Assembly (NCBI RefSeq): GCF_028769735.1
Contig: NC_088188.1
Coordinates: forward strand, 4,487,001 to 4,551,000
Direction: 5' to 3'
Length of the DNA stretch: 64,000 bases
Origin: Zonotrichia leucophrys gambelii
Taxonomy: Eukaryota; Chordata; Aves; Passeriformes; Passerellidae
This document shows, one piece after another, positions 10,837 through 21,510 of the stretch. A program made the position numbers and the translations under genes. The notes under the pieces are model-generated. The model was not told the DNA's origin. It ran no database searches and saw only the letters and a list, made by a program, of their open reading frames with translations. How positions within the stretch are numbered: the stretch's first letter is position 1; each line of letters starts with the position of its first letter.

Positions 10837-11683
10837 TTTCCATGATGGAATTGCTGACACATGGAAGTGGCTTCCTGAGCACTGATGTTTGTGATGTAGG
10901 TCCCAGGTGCTGGACAGTGCCTATTTTCTTCCATAGCAAACACCTCCTGCTGCTCCAGCGTTCCACCTCCAGCTTGTGCTTCTGGTGGCCTCTTCAATAC
11001 AAGATCCACCAGAAGCTGCCCAAACCACCCTGCAATGTGTCATCCACCTTCTGTCTGCTCCCATCACCATGCTGACCACTCGGCAGCCTCTGGCTTCAGG
11101 CATAGCTTGTGTCACCCCTGATCAAACTGATCACATTTTGTGAGGAGTTCCTGGAGCATATGGTCACTGTTGGAAGTATCCACAGCCTGCTGAGAGCATT
11201 TCTGGCATCAGCACTCTGTGACTACTTGAACAATTTCTAAATGTTCATCTTCCTTTTGAATACATAGATTAAAAAAAAAAAAATCCCCGTTAGATTTCCA
11301 AATATTTTGACACTGCATTCCAGCATCTGAGTAGTTTCATTTCTTTGGACATTTCTAATCTGAACAGGGAGAATTTTATTGAGCACCTAATGTCAAAATA
11401 TCTGAAGTGCTAAATATCTGCAGATGTTATCTTAACATAAGTGGGAAAGCTGTATTCTGTATCATTACACTATCCCAAATTTTTTAGCTCCCATCAAATT
11501 ACTGTGGTATGTAGAGAATCTTTTGTGTTTTTATAAGCTCTTGGCTTTCCCAAACATATGGGATGCTTTCTGCTGTGTATGTCTTAATTCACAAGTGAAG
11601 GAACCACCTGTTTATAGTGAATGACTTTCCTTTATGAATTTGCTTTATTTCTAATCAGGACTGAGCATAATCTTCCCCTGGGT
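10837..11683. other. Intronic sequence, no gene seen
   Basis: Unique intronic sequence lies between the hairpin and the CR1 tail, with one short A-run near 11270-11281. No exon or repeat family is recognised. Confidence 0.55.
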
Positions 11684-11801
11684 AGGGCTGGCCAGGGCTT
11701 GGAGCAACCTGGGCTGGTGGAAGGTGTCCCTGCCCATGGCAGGGTGGAATGAGATGAACCTTAAGGTCCCTTCCTACCCAAACCATTCTGTGCTTGTTTC
11801 A
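11684..11801 (+). mobile_element. CR1 LINE 3' end, sense
   Basis: The sequence reads GGGCTTGGAGCAACCTGGGC, then GGAAGGTGTCCCTGCCCATG, then TTAAGGTCCCTTCCTACCC and AAACCATTCTGTG. This is the standard end of the avian CR1 retroposon in sense direction, 5'-truncated to about 118 bp as most copies are. Confidence 0.9.
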
Positions 11802-13426
11802 GACTTGTATAAGCTCAGAGACATCTCTAGTGGTAGATTAGCTATATATTGAAAGCTTTGCACCCAAGGGAGCTCCTGAATTACTTTAGAATAGAATTTG
11901 GGAGGTGTGGGTTCTGAAAAGCCTATCCAACCTCTTGACATTTTCTTTCATAATCTTTACTGCCTCCTTCAACTCTGAGCTTTTCACAAGCTACTTTCTC
12001 ATGCAGCTGTTCCTTCAGAGCTCTTGTTTTCCCCCAAATTATCACTTGGTTCCCATTCATCCTCCCAATGATGAAATTTTATTTGCTTGAGGCTGTTAGA
12101 AGGGAGTTGGTTTTTTTCCCCTCTGTGAGTCTCTCATTGTTAGAGCCTTTGGAAGCTGCTGACAGTGTAGTGTCCTCTGGAAAAAGGGACATGTGACATG
12201 TTATGCTGTGAATCCTGCAAATGCAGTTAGTACCAAAGTCAGGAAAAACATTCTCCCAAAAAACTCCACCCTGTCTCTCTTTTCCACAGCCATTCCCATG
12301 GAGGTGGTGGGGAAAGGGTGGAGCTGTGTTTATACCAGAAGTTGGTGCTGTTTGGAGAGAACACTTCTATTTGCATAGGGAAGAGCTAAATGAGAGGAAT
12401 AGTTTTTAATTGGTGGCTACTGATCAGTTTGATGCTTTTCAAGTAAATTAATGGAAGAAGAATTAAACCCACCTGCTGATGCTGTTTCCAAGTTTCCTGC
12501 TGCTGCACTGACTTGTTTTTTTATCAGGAATAGGAAATGAGGCTTAGGCCTTTGATATGAAATTCCACAGTTGAAAGAGGTGGCAATGAGAAATCTATCT
12601 TTCACTCACTTTGCAAGGCTATTACCCACTTAACCAGCTGGTTTGTGTTTAATTTTTGAGCACTTACGAAATTACAGCTCCCTCCCCATCACTTTTCAAG
12701 GGCTTAGTTATGAAATGTGTGGATTTAATGTTGCTGTCAAACAGTGCTGAATGGGATGGTTCCTTGAGAAAGAACTTAGTGAATTTCTTGCAAGAGAATA
12801 CTTGAGTGGCCTGATTTGCAGAGTTCCACTTCTTTTTAGTGCAGTAATTTATTTACTTGTAGTTATCTTTTGATATCTGACTCTAGAAGCAGGGGGGACT
12901 TGTGCAGATGTGAACATTGGGGAGGATAAGGGAAAGATGAAGGACAAAGTTCCAGGTTTTCAGGACTTTCACCCCTAGGTGTGACTCTGTGTTCAGAATC
13001 CTGCTGCCTCTTATTTCTGTCTTGTCAAATACTGGGGGAGAGACAAGAACATAATTTACACCACACAAATTCTAAGAGACCTGTGCAGAAGTGACCAAAT
13101 AATGAGTTGTCACTTTGTGTGATGGAGAAATATCTTGTACTCCTGAGATTTAAAGACATGAGGATAAAGGAAGATCCTGAAGATGGGAGACTTCATCACC
13201 AGCTTTCCACAGAGAGCAGATACAGGCCAAGGTACTCTTGCAAAAAGTTTTTAATAAGTTTAAGCTGAGTTGTTTACAGTGCAGGCTTTTTGCATGTGTG
13301 AGTGGCAAGATGTGTCTGAGGGGGTGTGAGACGAAGGGGAGAGGTTGAAGGAGGCCACAGAGTACATGGGGTGGTGCAGCTGGTAGCAAGCTGAACTGGA
13401 GCCAAGATTTGGGGGTGAAGCAATTT
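11802..13426. other. Intronic sequence, no gene seen
   Basis: No coding exon or assignable repeat is visible. The sequence is AT-leaning and unique by eye up to the AT-rich block at about 13427. Confidence 0.55.
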
Positions 13427-13621
13427 ATAATACCTATTATATTAATTTTATATATATATATTTTATATATTATACTATTATATTTAAATATATTTAAATA
13501 ATATACATAATACATATATTTATATAATATAATAATAAATATATAATATATAAAATAATATATAACAAATATATTTATAATATATAAAATATAAATATAT
13601 TTTTATATTATACCTATTTAT
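13427..13621. repeat. AT-rich low-complexity / (TA)n-like block
   Basis: About 195 bp is almost pure A+T, built from irregular TATATA, ATATTTA and TAATATA words. The similar words TATAATACCTATTATATT and ATATTATACCTATTTATA sit at its two edges, which suggests expansion from a smaller AT-rich seed. The sequence is self-complementary throughout. Confidence 0.9.
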
Positions 13622-13916
13622 ATCTTAGGGGCTTTTGCCTTTCCCCCCCTTTTTTAATGCAGGTTTTTCATTAAACAAGTTAATGTGATTGGTACAGTAA
13701 CACTTGTGTTTTCTGTGGTAACTAATTCCAGTTGTGGGCTGTTCAAAAACATCATCACAAGGAGGGTTTATGCAAGAACAGGATGTGAGCAGGATAAGCC
13801 TCATCCACACAAACTTTCTTCAGGAAGAAGAGATTTACTAGGTGTCTAAATCCCCATTACAACTACCCTGGGATGCTTTGCCATGTGGAAAAGATTGCAA
13901 GGAATTGGGATCCGAG

Positions 13917-14198
13917 TGTGGTGGGATAGAATGTAAGAAAATGAAGGCAGTGCAGAAGGTAATCTCACACCTGAGGAGTTGCAACTGCACTAATTATCAA
14001 AGACTAGGGACAGATCTGCTCTTAACAGGCCACAGCTGTGTCCAATAAGAAGATGAGGGCTACAAAAGAGTGGGTTTGCTGAGTGAGGAGAGAGTTGGGG
14101 TTTGTTGGCTGTGCTGTGGAGAAGGAGTCAGTGCTGCAAGAAGCTGCCCATGAGAAATCACCAAGAAGGTATGGAACTTTTGCAATAAGATGACAACA
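13917..14198 (+). mobile_element. Solo-LTR-like repeat, family A copy 2
   Basis: This is the second copy of the repeat at 4688-4990, in the same orientation. It shares the TGTGG-GGGATAGAATGTAAG start, the ACCTGAGGAGTTGCAACTG block, the CACAGCTGTGTCCAAT CCAAT-box region, GGAGTCAGTGCTGCAAG and AGAAGGTATGG. Similarity fades just after GACAAC near 14195, so the copy lacks the last part (AATAAATCCTTGCTG) seen in copy 1. No coding remnants flank it. Confidence 0.65.
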
Positions 14199-16029
14199 TC
14201 CAGGTAGAATTGGGATTGCAAGCCCAGGATTAGGAACAAAGGTGGATTTTCCAGAGAAGTTTGAGGTTGGTTTCATGTTTTGTAGACTTCAAGGTGAAAG
14301 GAAGAAGTAAGTATTGAATTCCCATATTGCTGAATCCCAGACTTTATTCTTACTCCATTCCTTGTTATCAAATGGGGAACCAAAAGTGTTCCTCCAAATA
14401 CTAATTTCTGGTGGAATTTAATTTCAATTTAACATGAAGTGCTAGACAAAAGCATGTTCCATGCATTTCAATGTTGTCTTCTCTATGTGAACCCCTTAAA
14501 GGGATAAAGATACCAAAGTTAGTACAGCTTCATTTGGCAAGCTACAGAAATGTGTAACTGCAAACCACACAGCTCACTCAAAAAACCCTCTGTGCTGTCA
14601 TTAGTGAGGGCTCAGCCTGTGCCTGTTTGGGCAGAGGTGGAAAATGGAGTTGTCCCAGGGACTGTGCTCAGCCCAGCATGGCTTGCTATTCCATTTCCAA
14701 GTTACTGCAGGAATGGAGAGCCCTCCCTAATCAGATCTGTGTGTGTTGGAGGCTGGGCAATACTGGGGGTATGTGGTAGACTAGGATTAAAATGCTGTTA
14801 AATCTTGATTGAGTTGTAGAGCTGGGCAAGAATCCATGAAGTGAGATTCAATCAAGGATAGCTACAGAAGCAGGAATAATTAAATGCACAGATTTAAATA
14901 AGAGATTCTGAAGGTAGTGGGGTCCCAGGGGTGGGAATGGAGTTTGTGGAAGATGTCAGAATGAAGTGTTGCTCAAGTCAGGAGAAGAAATGCCATGTTG
15001 GAGTTTGAGGCTACAGGTTCTCTGACCAGGTGTAACATTTACTTCTAAATAATCCATGACACTGCCTGACACACAAGTAGAACTTTCATGGACTGTGGTA
15101 CCTGCATGTGTTTGTGTTGGTTGTTCTCAGAGAGGTCAAATTTCAGCATTGATTGGAACTTCAGACTTTTAACTGCTAAACCCATGTGAAAGCCAGTCCT
15201 AATTGTGCTGTACATCTGAGCCCCAGGACCTTCAATACTGTAAAACAATGTGCTGCATCTGTGAAGGAAAGCGTTTGGCTCAGAAAGGAATGTGCCTTTC
15301 ATGGTAAATGATGTGGAGTATGTTGTACAGTTAAATAATTAGGCTGCTTAACTTTGGAGGAGTCAGTAGGTGTGTGTTATCCACAGCTGAAAATAGCATC
15401 AGCACAAACAAGCTGTTCTAAACATGCCATGACTGCTGGTCATTTAGTCTAACTCATGGTTTTCAGAAACTAGACAAGAAGTAGGTATAGATGACATGAT
15501 GTCATCTAATGATGACATGCACATGATTACAGAAAGTCTAGGAACTGATTAAATATTTCCTATGAATGTATCACTGCAAGATATCCTGATTGTCACTGCA
15601 ATATTGTCAAGAAATCTTTTTGGATGATTCTTTAGCAACTTTACCATTCCTAGGTAAATGAAGGCTGGGTAAAACTTACTGGAGAAATGAGCTTTGCTTT
15701 TATGTCCCATCATATTTCAAACAATATTTAATAAAACTCTTCACCAAAATACAAGTGAAGCATCACCATTTAACCAAGTTGTACTAGGTCCCTCAACCAC
15801 CAAAGCAAGAAAAGATGTTGAGGAATGTCTCTGTGCAAATCCCCTATCATGAAGCTCATTAAGGACTGATAAACCTTATTCTGGACTCTAACATATGCTT
15901 CTTGTTCGGGCTCCTGATTTGTGTCTCCTTGGATAGTGCATCCAAATCCACAAGTAACATGCAAGTTTGCATTTCATTTTGAGCCCAGCAGGCATACAGC
16001 AGTGAGGTTACGAGACCTTTCCAAGTGAG
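14199..16029. other. Intronic sequence, no gene seen
   Basis: Unique intronic DNA. The one notable item is a 19-bp palindrome with one central mismatch at 15489-15507 (AGATGACATGATGTCATCT), next to further copies of the word ATGACATG. No exon or repeat family is recognised. Confidence 0.55.
15489..15507. repeat. 19-bp palindrome with CRE-like halves
   Basis: AGATGACATGATGTCATCT reads the same on both strands apart from the central position. TGACATGATGTCA resembles spaced bZIP half-sites. ATGACATG recurs at about 15512-15520. It may simply be chance. Confidence 0.7.
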
Positions 16030-16165
16030 CCTGGAGGGACTTGTTGGCTAGAGTTTGGATCTCTGGCAAGCAGCTCCCTCCAGCTCTGCTCTGCAATAAA
16101 CTCCGGGTTCAGTCCCCGGCCTCGCGCAGATACCGAGCTGTGTTGCGTGTCTCTGGGTAATCAGT
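16030..16165 (+). mobile_element. Candidate LTR fragment (R-U5-like, CpG-bearing)
   Basis: AATAAA at 16095-16100 is followed at once by a GC-rich segment with several CpGs (CTCCGGGTTCAGTCCCCGGC, then CTCGCGCAGATACCGAGC), and then GTTGCGTGTCTCTGG. This layout of polyadenylation signal and GC-rich U5 is typical of endogenous retrovirus LTRs and stands out from the CpG-poor surroundings. The upstream limit is unclear and no family is assigned. Confidence 0.45.
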
Positions 16166-19100
16166 CACTGGGAAGGCACAGATGTTTCAGGATGCACAGC
16201 AATGGGTGCAGCGTAAAAGAGAGGCAACAGCAGGGTCATGCTACAGATGCAGCCACATCTCACATGTGTTCCTTCCTGACAGGAGAATTCTTGTAGCATT
16301 TGCGGTTTTCTGGTTGCTGATCCCATCAAATGAGGGCTCAAATGTTGATAAAGCTCAGGCCTCTTATTGCTGCTCCCTTAGCCGTGCAGTGCCAGGTATG
16401 GCTGATGCCTTCCTTGCAGGCAGGTTCAAGAGAAGGGCATTAAAGTAATGGAGAGGGGTGCACAATTACCCCAGGCAATGGCTGAAATTAATTTGGGCAG
16501 CAATTCTAATAAAGTCAGAAGCATTAAAGAAATCTGAGGCTAGAAGATGTCCTAGCCTTCACCTGGTTGTTGAGATAAGAAATGAAAATCTGCGTTTTTC
16601 TCTTCTTTTCCTGTAAATGAAATACACTCAAGCCTAAAAGAGAAGAAGCCAGACCAAGTCAGGATTCAGTTTGATGTTTCATTTGTGTGCACATAATTAT
16701 TTCTGTAGCAGTAATGCTGAAGAAGTTTTGGCTTGTATCCACTGTGGGAAGTGCAGGGTCTGTGTTCATTGCTAGGTGGTCTTTCATTCTAAAAACCTTG
16801 AGGGACAGCCAAGGCAGATGGGCTTTAATTAGACTCTGTCCTGCTTGCCAGTGACTGTCAAATGTGTCTCCCCAGATCAAGCACTAGAGCTTTCTGCTGA
16901 AGGTGTCAGGTCTTGCTCTGGAAAGAGAGTTTCCTGCAGCATGAGCTGTAGAAAGTGCTGTGGTACCCCTGAGACACCGAGAGAAACTGTGCAGTATCTT
17001 GGTTAATTAGTTCTTCAGCGGCCAATTTGGATGGAGATACAAACCTGTTGCTGTTGTCAGCCAGTGTTTAAGCCTCAATGGCAGAGGCCTGTGCTAAGGA
17101 ACAAAGATTCTGGTTTTCTCTTTACTGGTGTGGAGACTTGTTAAACCCAAGTGGCTCAGAGTACTTGTGTAGGGAAGGCTCTGCTGTGTTGCTGCAGGGC
17201 TCTGCACTGTAAAAAGTTACAGCCCATTCAAGGAGGGAGACAAGCTACTCCTAAACTTGGCTTTTTGATCTTCTCTAGTTTAGCCTCAAGTGATTAAGCA
17301 AACAGTGTCTTTTCAAGCATTGTCCAGTTGTGTGATCTGCTAAACACATCTCCCAGTGTGATCTGCCAGAGATGCCTTGAACACTGTCCTTGTGCTGTGC
17401 ACTCACTGGTCCTTGTGGGAACATAAATAAGCAGTTATTTCTATTGCATCTGGTCTGTCTGGGTGGGATGCAGAGGATGGATGTTGGTTTATGTTTAACC
17501 TAAACTTGAAGATTCTTGCTTTTGTCTTAATATTAGCACTTACAGCAAGGCACAGCTCTTTATTAGCTACCCAGGAAAACATCCTTGCAAAAGTCCTTTC
17601 TCCTTGCAATGAACTCCTTCATCTGCAGTCTGATGTGTCTGTACAAAGGGGTCATTCTTGCTCTGCCTTTATTTTAGGAAAGTAGAATGTCTACCAGCAG
17701 TAGTAGTTGGGATACCAACCATAAAACTGTAAGCTCCTTACAGAGCAGTGTAACCCTCACACCCTTCATGGGGGACGTGAATGAGCATTCACATGGCTCC
17801 ATTAATGCCTAGTGGGCACTTTGTTTTCTTTTACACTTAGCACTGATCTCTTCTACCGTAACAAATGTGAATGTTGTACTCACTAGAATAGAAATCTTCA
17901 CCCTGGAGTCTCTGTTCTGCTACAGGTTCAGCTGTTAAGCTTTGGTCTTTGCTGATTGATGCAGAAGAGAGCAAAAGTAAATCTGATGCCTCAAACAAAT
18001 TTGAAATGGTCAGGAGTAAGAGAGGATGGTTTTCCTGAAGTATATCAAAAGCTGATTATTTATCAGTTCTTTCTCTTTGAAATTGAGATGACCCCAGAGT
18101 AAATGGGTATCCTTTTTCCTGTCCACATTGTTTTTTACCTTATTTATATCTCAAATAAGCAGAAACTCTGATCTTCACCTGGCTTTTTATGGCAGCTTGT
18201 AGAAGAGTAAATGTGAATATGCTGTGACAGCAAACCCTGAATCAACCCTTGGTCACTGCAAGCTGGAACAATTTGAAAACCTGTGTAACCTTTTGACCAA
18301 ACCTGGGCTGATGTTCAACATCTTTAACAAGAACTGAAGCCAGAACAGCTCTGATGACTTCAGACTTTCATTATGAGCCAGCTGTAGGCTCTAATGTACA
18401 CCCAGGTTGGGACAGAGGATGTAGTGGGTCAGCTGCACCATTTGGGCAGGAATGTGCTTCCTCTCAAGGGATCCATTGAGAAATGATGTTCTCAAGGCTG
18501 CTTTTTGCTTTGGCACTGAAAAGCACTGGGCACTTCTCCTTTTCACCACTGCTCCTGGGCACCAGCCATGTTGGGGCAGTCCTTGCCAGCTTCTGTCATG
18601 GTTTTCCTTTGCTCCCCAGCTCTCCCCATGACCTTGAACAGTGAGCAGCTCCCTGGGAATCATCTGCAGCTCTGCACAAACCCTGCACTACAACAGTGGG
18701 CCAGATTTGCTGGTCCAGGTGTGCAGCTGATTTGAAATGTGTGTTAATTCCCTTGTTCTGGCACAAATCCCTGAGCAGGTCGATGTCCCATCCATGTGGA
18801 TTGGAGCAGGCAGGGTTGAGCTAGCTCTGGATCTGCATTAACCAGCTGAACAGAGGCTAACTTCAGTTTGGGTGCAATAAGCAGCCTCTGCTGGTGCACT
18901 AGTAGGGGCTCTCTCCCTTTTGCTGTTAGCTGAAATGGATCCCAGTTTCTGAGAGGGTGTTGGAAGAGCTAAGAAGCAATTATCAAGATTTCTCTGATTA
19001 CTATAGATGACAGATCTGGTCCAACAGAGAGTTGGACCACTGATGTTTATATAATGAGACTGTTGAACCTGTACAGAAAGGGAAGGTGATTTTATTTCAA

Positions 19101-19489
19101 AACACATCAATATTTTCATTCTACCCACTCACATTCTTGTTACTGTGAGCGTTTGTGTGGTCTGGGTTGGATCACTTGTGGGACATGGACAAAAAGGGAC
19201 AGTGGTTGTCATATCCTCTGTCTTTTGAGTCTTTCCAGGCTGTTGCAGGAAGCTCGATTTTGGAGAGTCTTTCTTGCCTTCTACATGTCAGCAATAGTTA
19301 TGATGTTACCTTTTGAATTAGGAGTTTACTTCACAGTCAGTAACTACAACTTAGGGCTTCTGCCTGTTGTCTTTGACCTTTTTTTGGCTGCTGTCTGTCT
19401 GTCCACTGAGATAACAGGAAGGAGCACAGTGTGTGTAACCTTCATGTGTGTTTCCTTCTCAGCAATGTTAATGCTTCTGTCAAAAAAAC
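16166..19489. other. Intronic sequence, no gene seen
   Basis: Unique intronic DNA with no recognisable exon. The hydrophobic open frame at 19153-19521 was examined and rejected as a gene. Confidence 0.55.
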
Positions 19490-19545
19490 CCAGTTGGGCT
19501 TGGGCTAGGTCTTTGTTGTAGATCCCTTCCAACAGGGACTGCTCT
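19490..19545 (+). repeat. Possible short CR1 tail fragment
   Basis: GTTGGGCTTGGGCTAGGTCT followed by TTGTTGTAGATCCCTTCCAAC resembles the CR1 end ('gggttggactagatgatctttgtaggtcccttccaac'). It is short and diverged. Confidence 0.4.
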
Positions 19546-19667
19546 AGAAAACAACTTCCCTGTGTGGGACATCACTGTGCCTTTTGAGATTCATGTTGTG
19601 GGTTGAGTTCTGCCCAATGCACCTGCAGATCCAGGTTTCTCTTTGGGATCCTGGAGTTGCTTTGGAT

Positions 19668-19982
19668 TCACAGAATTCACAGCCTCACTGGGTTGGAAGA
19701 GACCTTAAAGATCATTGAGTCCAACCCAGCCCCAACACCTCAACTAAACCCTGGCACCCAGTGCCACTGTTTTAAACACACCCAGGGATGGGGACTCCAC
19801 CGCCTCCCTGGGCAGAACATTCCACAACTTTATCACTCTTTCCATGAAAAACTTTTTCCTAATATCCAATCTAAATTTACCTTGGCACATCTGAAGACTG
19901 TGTCCTCTGGTTGTGTCAGTGCTGCCTGATGGAGACCAACCCCACCTGGCTACAGCCACCTTTCAGGGAGTTGTAGAGAGAA
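19668..19982 (-). mobile_element. CR1 LINE 3' end, antisense
   Basis: Read on the + strand this begins CACAGAATTCACAG, then GGGTTGGAAGAGACCTTAAA, GATCATTGAGTCCAACCC, CCAGGGATGGGGACTCCACC, TTTTTCCTAATATCCAATCT, and ends at CTTTCAGGGAGTTGTAGAGAG. That is the antisense of the avian CR1 3' region, with the 3' terminus at the low coordinate. At about 315 bp it is the longest CR1 copy here. Confidence 0.93.
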
Positions 19983-21468
19983 CAGCATGGGTGCTTCTCT
20001 GGGTTTGCTGCCATAAAGACAGTTTTGATGTGCCCTGAAGCATCTTCCTGAATGCTCTGTTCCTGGGATATCCAGCTTGCCCGTGCAAACAGACAAACCC
20101 CAAACCCCCTAAACATCATTTAGTGTTCAAATTGCACAGCTTTCTCCCTCAATCCAATGGCTAAATTCCACTTCATTGATGCAATAGGATGCTTCAGGCC
20201 ATGTTCTGCAGGGCAGTGATTGCAGCTCCTCCTGTGATTAAAGTCACTTGGCCAGCAGCCCTTATCACAGCAGGGTTCATTCCTCCAGTAAGAGAGGCGG
20301 GTGCATGTTAAGCACACTGGGGTTCCAGATTTCATAGCCTTGGGATTTCTGCCTCAGTAGTGAGAATACACTGGGATTTGTTGTGATCCCACCTGAGCCC
20401 CACAGGACATTTGGATAATGGGCATACAGCAGGATCTGGGTGCCTGTAGCCATCAATCTCCACAGGCACAGTAGATGTTTTTATTGCCCTTGCTTATCTG
20501 GCTGTCCCTCACTCTTTTAATATGAACCATACCAAACAAAGCTGACTGAGGATGGAAGATTATCTGTGGTATTTGTCACTTGTAGGAAGGGGAGTTGGTT
20601 CAGTGTTGGCTTTTAGCATTTGCTAGGCCTTGTCTCCTTGACAGAAAACAACAGACTAAAGCCATTACCAAGAACAGCTGCTTAGAAGGGGCTTGGAATA
20701 TTTTTTCCGCCTTTGCTGACCTGAACCACAGCAATTATAAGTTCTGGTTATTGTAAACTTACCACAGAACACAAGGCATACCTTAAAATGATGTCATGTC
20801 TAGACATACAATTCAGGTATAAATTATGGAGAGAAAGTAGCTTGTTCAGTGGTTAAACTGTAAAAATTTAACAAGATATTTCTGTGTCTCTAGCCTTCAC
20901 TCTTGCATACGTATTTCTTTACCTCTTACCAGGAGAATTCTGTGACTGCCTCTTAATTTTTTGCATTGGGAGATGGAATTTCCTCCCTGTTCTCCATTTC
21001 ATTTCCTATTTCTGCCTCGCTGGGTCTCAAGGGAAGCTGTGTAGCCATCTACTCAGAGTCCAGAGCTGGAGAAGAAGACTCTTGGGTCCAGTCATGACTC
21101 AGGCAAGGTCACACAAGGGGTGATGTACGGCAAACTTTCCAAAATTTGGCTTGCTATTTTGGGTAGCTTTGTTTTATTGGGTAGTAGAGGAAAGAGAACT
21201 CTGCTGTAGTGCCCAGGTGCCTGATTTTCCAGATACTCAGAATTTGGAGTCTTGGCAACATCCCAGTGAGGCTGCGTGGGCCTTACATTTCAGGGGAAGT
21301 TGGACCCCATTTACAGCAGCCTCCTCCCTGTGGTTGTGTGAGCTGGATTTCTGTCTGGAGTCACTGCTGCAGCCCTCAGGGGGATGGTGGGCACAGCTGA
21401 TGGGCAGTCTCACCTGGGGGCTTGAGTGCTGCAGGATCAGAGGAGGGGTGGCTGTCACAGGTGCTGGG

Positions 21469-21510
21469 GAGCAGCATGTGCACATCAGTGAGCAGCATGT
21501 GCAAATCAGT
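21469..21510. repeat. 21-bp tandem duplication
   Basis: Two adjacent 21-bp units, beginning GAGCAGCATGTGCACATCAG and GAGCAGCATGTGCAAATCAG, differ at one position. Confidence 0.9.

Noticed and set aside
19153..19521. 122-codon hydrophobic frame that looks like a membrane protein
   Set aside because: Hydrophobicity follows from T-rich sequence. It runs into a CR1-like fragment and shows no family motif.
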